Under the pieces are notes generated by a model. The model did no database searches. It was not told where the DNA came from and worked only from the letters and a program-made list of their open reading frames with translations. Below are positions 18,114-25,436 of a stretch of 64,000 nucleotides of DNA, piece by piece. The first letter of the stretch is position 1; every line of letters begins with the position of its first letter. The position numbers were made by a program, and so were the translations under genes. Origin of the DNA: Rhodovastum sp963714255 (GTDB taxonomy: Bacteria; Pseudomonadota; Alphaproteobacteria; Acetobacterales; Acetobacteraceae); contig CAVQNU010000030.1 of assembly GCA_963714255.1 (NCBI GenBank), positions 62,001 to 126,000 on the forward strand, written 5' to 3'.

Positions 18114-18610
18114 CGGGGATGCGGCGCCGCGGTTCGGCCGGTGCGGACGCGAGGAGCGGCGTGAACATTGCCGTCTGACGCTTTGGCCCTGGAGCGGGCA
18201 GTGCCCGGCGCAACGGCATTCATTGCGCCTGCTGTCAGCTTGTATCCGAATGCGTGAATTATGAATATTAACCCATTTAATCTTCGCTGCGCTCCGCGAA
18301 TTAAGAAATGCCACTTCACAGAGACTGTTGCGGCATTAAATTTTATTTTACGAGACCCATAATGCGCTGAGAAAGAACCATTGCCGGTGTGGGCGTTGTG
18401 GCATGATATGGTTAAAATATTCATAGACGTTAGTATATCGTTTGCATCGCGGTTGCAGTCATTTTTTTGTTTTCTGCAGAACTTCTGTTGACGAATAATT
18501 GCGGCTATGATCAGTTGATGCAAGCAAACAATGTCGCCGCCCCTCTACGAACTCGCGGCCAATCTGGCATGACGCCAGGACAACATCTTCTGTAGCAAGG
18601 AACATCCGCA
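18114..18610. other. AT-rich intergenic region before the neprosin gene
   Basis: About 500 bp without a convincing gene. The central part (18260-18500) is much richer in A and T than its surroundings, which fits either a promoter and leader for the peptidase gene or foreign origin for the peptidase locus. The ribosome-binding site AAGGA lies about 9 nt before the ATG at 18611. No repeat element or RNA gene was recognised. Confidence 0.5.
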
Positions 18611-20008
18611 ATGCGAGCAATGCCGGCGGCAGCGAAACTGCGCTTTGGCTGGCGTGCGGGCGGCGCGCTGGCAACCGGGGTTGCGGCGGCGCTGCTGGGG
18701 TTTTCGCCACCGGCAATGGCCGCGGATGCGGCCGGGCCGGCGCAAAGCCTCGTGCCGTTCGGTGCGTTCATCGCCGCGGTTACCGGCGCACAATCGGCAT
18801 CGCGCGCCGACGGAACCACCGTCGAGCCCGGCGTCTTTGCGGACATGAAAGCGCATGTCGCGTCGGTCTACGCCAACGTGGATGCGAACGCCGTCGGACA
18901 CAGCTTCGTCGACGCCAATGATACCGTCTTCGATTGCATCCCGGTCGCCCAGCAACCCGCCCTGCACGGGTCAACCGCGCCGCTGCCGGCCGCACCCGAC
19001 ATTCCCCTCATCGCCGGCGCCACGGCTCCCCCCGGTCAAGGGCTGAAACTGGTGAGCCCGCTGAGCGAAAGTCAGACCGACCGGTTCGGCAATGCCGTTT
19101 CATGCCCGACGGGGACCATCCCGATGGCGCGGGTGACGTTGGCGGCGCTCGCGCGATTTCCCACCCTGGCCGCCTTCTTTCGCAAAAGCCCCGATGTCGC
19201 TTCCGTGCCGCCGGTCCGGCCTTTTGATGCGCTGTTGCTCAACCGTCCGAGCGTGATCGCGCCCAGCGTGGCGGCAACTCATCGCTGGGCGCACGCCTAC
19301 CAGATTGTCAACAATCTGGGCGGCCATAGCTTCCTGAATGTGTGGGACCCGGCGATCGGGGCAAACCAGATCTTCTCCCTGTCGCAGCACTGGTATGTCG
19401 CGGGCAGCGGCAACGGGCTGCAGACCGCCGAGGTGGGCCTGCAGGTCTATCCGCAATTCTACGGCACGACCAAGCCGGTGTTCTTCATCTACTGGACGGC
19501 TGATGACTACAACAGAACCGGATGCTACAATCTAACCTGCGGCGCGTTCGTCCAGACCAGCAAATCCTGGGCAATCGGCGGTACGGTGGGCCCATTGAGC
19601 ATCATGGGCGGTACCCAATATGAACTGGAAGTGGCGTACTACCTTTACCGGGGCAACTGGTGGCTCTACGTAAACGGCACGGCCGCGGCAAATGCGATCG
19701 GTTATTTCCCGGGCAGCATCTATAGCGGCGGTGCGCTCAGCAAATATGCAACCGAAGTGGACTATGGCGGCGAGGTGGTCGGCACGACGAGTTGGCCGCC
19801 CATGGGGAGCGGCCAGTTTGCGAGCGCAGGACTTGGCAAAGCAGACTATCAGCGCACAATTTACTATCTGCCGACAGCCGGAGGCAGCAAATACGCCACC
19901 CTGACCCCGTCTCAGCTCTGGCCGGCGGATTACACCGCCACGGTCAACAGTCTGGCCAGCCCGTGGTACGAGACGCTCCTGTTCGGTGGCCCGGGCGGGA
20001 ACCAGTGA
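18611..20008 (+). CDS. Neprosin-family glutamic endopeptidase
   Basis: An exported peptidase (465 aa) of the neprosin family, best known as the proline-cleaving digestive enzyme of pitcher plants. A signal peptide (residues 1-38, AMA) precedes a pro-region (about 45-200) and a catalytic domain from about 225 to 425. Family blocks seen: FSLSQHWYVAGSG, LQTAEVGLQVYPQFYG, FFIYWTADDYNRTGCYNLTCGAFVQ (split here by the two Cys) and ATEVDYGGEVVG. E274 and E388 fit the two catalytic glutamates. It is followed, with 4-nt overlap, by a decayed second copy of its pro-region. AT-rich DNA upstream suggests acquisition by transfer. Substrate preference is inferred from the family only. Confidence 0.85.
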   Translation: MRAMPAAAKLRFGWRAGGALATGVAAALLGFSPPAMAADAAGPAQSLVPFGAFIAAVTGAQSASRADGTTVEPGVFADMKAHVASVYANVDANAVGHSFVDANDTVFDCIPVAQQPALHGSTAPLPAAPDIPLIAGATAPPGQGLKLVSPLSESQTDRFGNAVSCPTGTIPMARVTLAALARFPTLAAFFRKSPDVASVPPVRPFDALLLNRPSVIAPSVAATHRWAHAYQIVNNLGGHSFLNVWDPAIGANQIFSLSQHWYVAGSGNGLQTAEVGLQVYPQFYGTTKPVFFIYWTADDYNRTGCYNLTCGAFVQTSKSWAIGGTVGPLSIMGGTQYELEVAYYLYRGNWWLYVNGTAAANAIGYFPGSIYSGGALSKYATEVDYGGEVVGTTSWPPMGSGQFASAGLGKADYQRTIYYLPTAGGSKYATLTPSQLWPADYTATVNSLASPWYETLLFGGPGGNQ

Positions 20009-20518
20009 GGGGCCGGTCCCAAACAGCGGACCTGTTCCTTCGGCTTTTTGCCACGGCAACCGTCGCGGTCGCGCTGACTGGTGCCATGCCGGCGCCGGCC
20101 CTGGCCGGAGCCGGTATGGCGCCGCGCGGTGGCGACGACGTGCAGCCGCTGGCGCAGTTCCTCGCCTCGGTGCGGGCTGCGCAGTATGGCGCGTATGCGT
20201 CACGGAATGGCGCGGCGGTTGCCGACGCGGCCGCCTTTGCCGAGATGAAATCCTATATTCTGCAGCGTTACGCGAACATCGATGTCCGCCGCGTCACGCA
20301 ATATGCCGTCGATGCCGCGGGCTCGGTGTTTGACTGCCTGCCGCGCCCGGACGCGGCCGCGCCTCCGCCGATGCCGCCCGGGCCTTCCGGGGACCCGAAG
20401 TCAGGCGATCGCCCGAACGTCCGGCACCGACTGCCCGGAGGGGAGCATTCCGGTTCAACGGGTTACCCTTGAGACGCTGGTGCGTTTTGCGCAACTGCGG
20501 GATTTTTTTCGCAAATAG
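20005..20518 (+). pseudogene. Truncated, frameshifted tandem copy of the neprosin pro-region
   Basis: Starts with GTG at 20005, overlapping the TGA of the intact gene (GTGA). It encodes a signal peptide (ending AGAG) and a pro-region parallel to residues 45-192 of the intact protein: PLAQFLASVRAAQYG, AEMKSYILQRYANID and GSVFDCLPRP match its PLVPFGAFIAAVTGA, ADMKAHVASVYANVD and DTVFDCIPVA. After a short deletion the frame shifts near 20395-20430. In the other frame GTDCPEGSIPVQRVTLETL continues the match, ending at RDFFRK with a stop at 20516. The whole catalytic domain is missing. A repeat element begins 5 bp later, so the truncation and the repeat may be linked. Confidence 0.8.
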
Positions 20519-20522
20519 GGCG

Positions 20523-20672
20523 TAAGGAAGGCCAGGGCTCTGCCCTGGACCCGCAAGGGGCCGAGAGGCCCCTTGACCCCATTACTTAAGAATGGGTTCC
20601 AAGGGGCTATGCTCCTTGGTGGGGTCCAGGGGCAAAGCCCCTGGTGGGGTTCGGGGCAACGCCCCGACTTAC
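20523..20672. repeat. Two-arm palindromic repeat without core, degenerate
   Basis: Left arm (AAGGAAGGCCAGGGCTC...) to the central ACTTAAG at about 20580. A right part then contains three further variant hairpins (CAAGGGGCTATGCTCCTTG, CAGGGGCAAAGCCCCTG and CGGGGCAACGCCCCG). It lies between the truncated peptidase copy and rne and contains the rne stop codon (20669-20671). Confidence 0.75.
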
Positions 20673-23600
20673 GTCCGCCGCCACCACCCCCGCTTGCGTT
20701 CAGCCGCCGGAATCTCATCCTGCCCGATCACCAGCGGTTTCACCGCCGGACCGACCACCGGTTCCGGCGCGCTGGGCAGTTCCTCCGGCGTGACGACAGG
20801 TTCGGCGGCGACCGCTTCCGGCTCCGCCGGCATGGCAGCGGGGGCGACCGGCCGTTCCTGTTCCTGCTGCTCGATGAGATCGAATATGTCGTAAGTCTGA
20901 CCACCGAACGGATCGGCCGGCGTCGGGCCGGTCCACAGCGGCAGCGGCGCGGGTTCCGGCGCCTCCGCCGTGGCCTCGGGCTCGTCGCGCCGCCGGCGCC
21001 GGCCGCCGCGCCGGCCGCGCCGGCGGCGTGCCTGCTCGCTTTCGTCCCCGCCGGCCGCCTCGTCCTCGGCGGCAGTTGCCGGTTCAGGCGTTTCCGCCGG
21101 CTCGGCCGTTTCCGCCGTTTCCACCGGCTCCGGCACCACCGGAAAGGCGCCGCGCGGAATTTCCGGTTGATCGGCGTCGTCGGCGAGCAACGATGCCTCG
21201 ATGGCCGCCTCGTCTTCCTCGCCGTCCTCGCTGTCCTCGGCCGAACCCGGCAGGCCGCCGGGGGCGCCGTCGCGGCCGCCGCGCCGCCGCCGCCGCCGCC
21301 GGCGGCGGCGGTTGCTCTCCTCGCGCAATTCCGCCGTCTCGCCCGGCTCGGCCTTGGCCACCACCTCGGGCGCCTGGACCTCGTCGGCGTCCTCGATGAA
21401 CTCTTCGGCCTCGCATGGGTCGGCGACGGGTGCCTCGAACACGGGTGCGGGGGCTGCCGGCATGACCGGCGCGGGGCGCTCGGACTCCGGCAATTGCGCC
21501 CGCAGGCGCTCGATGCGCACTTGCGGCGGCACCAGTTGCTCGTCGGCGGCGAACTGCACCCGCATGGCGGTGCGGGCCTCGATTTCGGCCAGCCGGTCGC
21601 GCTTGTGGTTGAGCACGTACATGATCACCGCACTCGCCACCCCAACCTGGATCAGGCTGGCGCGGCCCTTGGCGCCCTCGTCCTCGATGGCGCGCAGCAC
21701 GTGCAGGGCGCTGCTGTCGATGCTGCGGACATGGCCGAGCCCGCTGCAATGCGGACAGGCGATGAAGCTGGTTTCGGCCAGGCTGGGCCGCAGCCGCTGG
21801 CGGCTCATTTCCAGCAGGCCGAAATGGCTGATATGGCCGACCTGGATGCGGGCGCGGTCGATCTTCAGCGCATCCTTCAGCCGGCGCTCGACCGCAGCGT
21901 TGTTCTTCTTCGACTCCATGTCGATGAAGTCGATGACGATCAGCCCGGCCAGGTCGCGCAGCCGCAACTGGCGCGCGACCTCGTCGGCGGCCTCCAGATT
22001 GGTGCGCAGCGCGGTTTCCTCGATGCCGCGTTCGCGCGTCGAGCGGCCCGAGTTCACGTCGATGGCCACCAGCGCCTCGGCCTGGTTGATCACCAGGTAG
22101 CCGCCCGATTTGAGCTGCACGGTCGGCGACAGCATGGCGTCGAGCTGCGCCTCGACCTGGTATTTGCCGAACAGCGACTGGCCGTTGGGGTCGCGCCAGA
22201 GCTGCACCTTGCGGGCATGGCTCGGCATCAGCATGCGCATGAAATCATGCGCGCCGCGCCAGCCTTCCTCGCCGTCGACGATGATTTCGTCGATGTCGCG
22301 CGAGTAGACGTCGCGGATGGCGCGCTTGATCAGGCTGGCTTCTTCGTAGATCAGCGCCGGCGCCACCGAGCGCATCGTGTGGGTGCGGATGTCGTCCCAC
22401 AGGCGCATCAGGTATTCGCAGTCGCGCCGGATTTCGGCCTTGGGCCGGTTGGCCCCGGCGGTGCGGACGATCAGCCCCATGCCCTGCGGGATTTCCAGCT
22501 CGGCGGTGATTTCCTTCAGCCGCTTGCGGTCGGCCGCCGAGGTGATCTTGCGCGAGATGCCGCCGCCGCGCGGCGAGTTGGGCATCAGCACGCAATAGCG
22601 CCCGGCCAGCGAGATATAGCTGGTCAGCGCCGCGCCCTTGGTGCCGCGTTCCTCCTTGACCACCTGCACCAGCATGATCTGGCGGCGGCGGATGACTTCC
22701 TGGATGCGGTAGTTGCGCAGGAAACGGGCGGCGCGGCGCGAGCGCAGCTCATCGGTCGTGTCGGATTCGCCGCCGATGGTCTCGGGCGGGGGCAGGTCGG
22801 GGGCCGGCTCGTCGGGGTCCTCGAATTTCTCCCGGGCGAGCGGATGCGGCGCTGTTTCGGCGACCGGGGTGAACGCCGCCTCGGCGTCGCTCTCCGCGGG
22901 GTCGGCGGCGTCGGGATCGAATTCCCGGTAGGCGATCTCGCCGTAGGTCACCTGGGTCGGGATGGCGGCGGCCTGGGCGCGCGGCGGCCGGCTGTCGCCG
23001 CCGGATTCGTCCGGGGTTTCAGGCGGGGTTTCAGCCGGCGGTTCATTCCGAGGCTGGATCTGCGGCGCATCCTCGCCGGCCGGGCTTGCGGCGGCTTCGG
23101 CCGGCTGCGGAGGTTCCGGAGTGACCGCGGCGACGGGCCCGGGCGCCGGCTCATGGTCGCGCTCGGTCTCGGCGTGTTCCGGCCCGGCGTGTTCCGGCGC
23201 GCCGGCCAGATCCGCCGCGGGGGCGGGGGGCGCCTCCGGCGGCGCGTCCAGCCCGGCCGGCTCAGGCTCGGGCTCCGGCTCCGGCACGGGCGCCGTATCG
23301 ATGGCAATGACCTTGGGGGAAGCCCGCCCGTCGCGGGCCGGCTTGGGGGCGGGGTCGGGCGTGCGCGCCTGGGCCGGGGGGGCGGGGTCGTCTTCGTCGT
23401 CGTCGTCTTCCTCGTCTTCGCGCGCCTCCTCGGCTTGCATGGCGAGCAGCCGCTGCCGGTCGGCCACCGGGATCTGGTAGTAGTCGGGATGGATCTCGCT
23501 GAAGGCGAGGAACCCGTGCCGGCCGCCGCCATATTCCACGAAAGCCGCCTGCAGGCTGGGCTCCACGCGGACGACCTTGGCGAGGTAGATGTTGCCTTTG

Positions 23601-23713
23601 AGCTGCTTCTTGGTCGCCGTTTCGACGTCGAAATCTTCGAGGCGGTTACCGTCCAGCACCACCACGCGGGTTTCTTCCGCGTGGGTGGCGTCGATCAGCA
23701 TGCGTTTCGTCAT
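20669..23713 (-). CDS. rne: Ribonuclease E
   Basis: The single-strand endonuclease that starts most mRNA decay and processes rRNA and tRNA precursors (1014 aa). Start MTKRMLIDATHAEETRV at 23713 has GGAG upstream. The S1 RNA-binding domain begins at about residue 35 and is split by an acidic, Pro/Ala/Glu-rich insertion (about residues 85-315). The catalytic DNase I-like domain carries AIDVNSGRSTRERG (Asp near 551) and GLIVIDFIDM, the two metal-binding aspartates. CPHCSGLG is the zinc-link motif that joins dimers. The C-terminal third is acidic and disordered with arginine-rich clusters (RRRRRRRRRR and RRRRGRRGGRRRRR), the likely RNA and degradosome-binding scaffold. The gene is divergent from amiC, as in many alphaproteobacteria. 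Confidence 0.93.
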   Translation of the reverse strand: MTKRMLIDATHAEETRVVVLDGNRLEDFDVETATKKQLKGNIYLAKVVRVEPSLQAAFVEYGGGRHGFLAFSEIHPDYYQIPVADRQRLLAMQAEEAREDEEDDDDEDDPAPPAQARTPDPAPKPARDGRASPKVIAIDTAPVPEPEPEPEPAGLDAPPEAPPAPAADLAGAPEHAGPEHAETERDHEPAPGPVAAVTPEPPQPAEAAASPAGEDAPQIQPRNEPPAETPPETPDESGGDSRPPRAQAAAIPTQVTYGEIAYREFDPDAADPAESDAEAAFTPVAETAPHPLAREKFEDPDEPAPDLPPPETIGGESDTTDELRSRRAARFLRNYRIQEVIRRRQIMLVQVVKEERGTKGAALTSYISLAGRYCVLMPNSPRGGGISRKITSAADRKRLKEITAELEIPQGMGLIVRTAGANRPKAEIRRDCEYLMRLWDDIRTHTMRSVAPALIYEEASLIKRAIRDVYSRDIDEIIVDGEEGWRGAHDFMRMLMPSHARKVQLWRDPNGQSLFGKYQVEAQLDAMLSPTVQLKSGGYLVINQAEALVAIDVNSGRSTRERGIEETALRTNLEAADEVARQLRLRDLAGLIVIDFIDMESKKNNAAVERRLKDALKIDRARIQVGHISHFGLLEMSRQRLRPSLAETSFIACPHCSGLGHVRSIDSSALHVLRAIEDEGAKGRASLIQVGVASAVIMYVLNHKRDRLAEIEARTAMRVQFAADEQLVPPQVRIERLRAQLPESERPAPVMPAAPAPVFEAPVADPCEAEEFIEDADEVQAPEVVAKAEPGETAELREESNRRRRRRRRRRGGRDGAPGGLPGSAEDSEDGEEDEAAIEASLLADDADQPEIPRGAFPVVPEPVETAETAEPAETPEPATAAEDEAAGGDESEQARRRRGRRGGRRRRRDEPEATAEAPEPAPLPLWTGPTPADPFGGQTYDIFDLIEQQEQERPVAPAAMPAEPEAVAAEPVVTPEELPSAPEPVVGPAVKPLVIGQDEIPAAERKRGWWRRT

Positions 23714-24545
23714 TCGGTCCAGAACTCCGGTGCGCCGCACGCCCTCGGTTGCGAGGAGCGGGGCGGGGATCAGGTGAAAATGGGGAGCCGGACCGCAGAC
23801 CGGGAATCACATGCCCAGGAAACGACGGCATGGGTGTCGGCATGGGGCGACTGCCCGAAGCTGCCGGCTCGGCCGCGCCCGTCATCGCCCGGGTCGTCCG
23901 GGCGCGACGGTCCGGACGGCGCCACAGGGCGTCGGTCCTGGCGGTCTGGAGCTTCGGTGCGACGGACAATCACGTCCCCTGTGTCTGCGGGCTGAGCGCG
24001 CTGGCGCGCCACGGCCCCGGTGAATCGGTGCGCCTGCCGCCAGCGCGGGCGGCCCCGGCGCCGGACCGCGCGCGGCCCTGGGATGCAAGATAAGGCGCAT
24101 CGGGCCGGCACAAGGCCGCGGCGTCACCGCCGCTGGCCGTACGGAACCGGACGGATGCGGGCGGCACGGGCGGTGGCGTGGTCGTGGGCGGGCGCCGCAC
24201 CCGGGCCGGCATGTCCTGCGTCTGGCATGTTTCGGCCTGGCTGGCGCCGCCGCGGATCGGGCTCCCGCGGGGCATCGTCAGCCCCCCGGGCACGCCACCG
24301 GAGCGTGCGCAACCATGGAGCAAACGCGCCCGCGCCGCAAGCAAAGGCTGCATACGCAAGCAAACGATGCACCGCTGCAACACATCGCCCCGTTTTTCAT
24401 CACGAATTAGCCAGGATCAAGGTGGAAGCTGCGCCAGTGCGACCGATATGTTAAGTGTCCCCTTCGGCTCGGGCCCTCCGGCGCCGAGGCTGCGACCAGT
24501 GGCTCGCCAAGACCGCATTCGTCTCAGAAACCGGGACAGATCCAG
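23714..24545. other. Long divergent intergenic region between rne and amidase gene
   Basis: About 830 bp with no convincing gene; short open frames here have no family features or ribosome-binding sites. It must hold the promoters of both rne and the amidase. In other bacteria rne has a long structured leader used for autoregulation by RNase E, and the size here would allow one, but I cannot identify a specific known leader element. Confidence 0.4.
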
Positions 24546-25388
24546 GTGTTCACGCGTCGATTCCTGCTCGGCCACGGCGTTTCCGTCAGTTTCCTGCTCC
24601 CCGCGGCGGCCGGGGCGGCGCAACCGCTGGCGGCATCGTCGCACCCCGCCGCCCTGCCGCCGTCGCCGCCGCGGACACTGCCGCTGGTGCTGCTCGACCC
24701 CGGCCATGGCGGCAAGGACTCGGGCGCGATCGGCATTACCGGCACCTACGAAAAGCACATCGCCCTCGCTGCCGCCCAGGAACTGCGCCGGCAACTGGAG
24801 GCCTCGGGCCATTACCGGGTGGAACTGACCCGCACGCGCGACGTGTTCATCCCGCTGGAAGACCGCGTCGGCATCGCCCAGCAGCGCGGTGCTGCGCTGT
24901 TCGTGTCCATGCATGCCGATGCGCTGAACAACCGCTTCGTGCGCGGCGCCAGCGTCTACACCCTCGCCGACACCGCCTCGGACACCCAGACGGCGGCGCT
25001 GGCGCAGCGCGAGAACGCCGCCGACCGGTTCGGCGGGCCTTCCTTCCGTGGCGCCCCGCCGGAAGTGGCCCATATTCTCGCCAGCCTGGTGCGCCAGGAG
25101 ACGCGGGCGGGCTCGGCGCGGATGGCGCGCAACGTGGTGACCGAGCTGCACCACGACCTGCCGCTGCTGCCCAACCCGTCCCGCCATGCCGGCTTCATGG
25201 TGCTGAAGGCGGCCGACATCCCCAGCGTGCTGGTGGAAATGGGGTTCATGTCGAATCGCGAGGACGAGGCGGCGCTGCGCCGGCCGGAGCATCGCGTTCT
25301 CGTGGCCGCGGCTATGAAACGAGCCGTCGATGCCTATTTCAGCACCGGGCCCGGCGGCACCTTCGCGGCGCGCCGCATGGCGGGCTGA
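24546..25388 (+). CDS. N-acetylmuramoyl-L-alanine amidase (Amidase_3)
   Basis: A zinc-dependent periplasmic amidase (280 aa) that cuts the bond between MurNAc and L-Ala, splitting septal peptidoglycan. The Amidase_3 zinc and catalytic motifs are DPGHGGKDSGAIG, the Glu of TYEKHIALAAA, FVSMHADALNN and VLVEMGFMSNREDE. The GTG start gives an N-terminus FTRRFLLGHG, similar to the twin-arginine export signal used by E. coli AmiC. It lacks an AMIN domain, so it is a short AmiC-like form. It starts a rightward operon with PBP1A (48 bp gap) and prfB. Confidence 0.88.
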   Translation: MFTRRFLLGHGVSVSFLLPAAAGAAQPLAASSHPAALPPSPPRTLPLVLLDPGHGGKDSGAIGITGTYEKHIALAAAQELRRQLEASGHYRVELTRTRDVFIPLEDRVGIAQQRGAALFVSMHADALNNRFVRGASVYTLADTASDTQTAALAQRENAADRFGGPSFRGAPPEVAHILASLVRQETRAGSARMARNVVTELHHDLPLLPNPSRHAGFMVLKAADIPSVLVEMGFMSNREDEAALRRPEHRVLVAAAMKRAVDAYFSTGPGGTFAARRMAG

Positions 25389-25436
25389 CCGCGGCGGCAT
25401 TGTGCCGCGGTGCAAAATTGGGTGTAACAAGGCAGC

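Noticed and set aside
20573..23995. 1140-codon open frame opposite rne
   Set aside because: Shadow of the RNase E gene; its composition (Arg/Gly/His-rich) and lack of motifs rule out a real protein.
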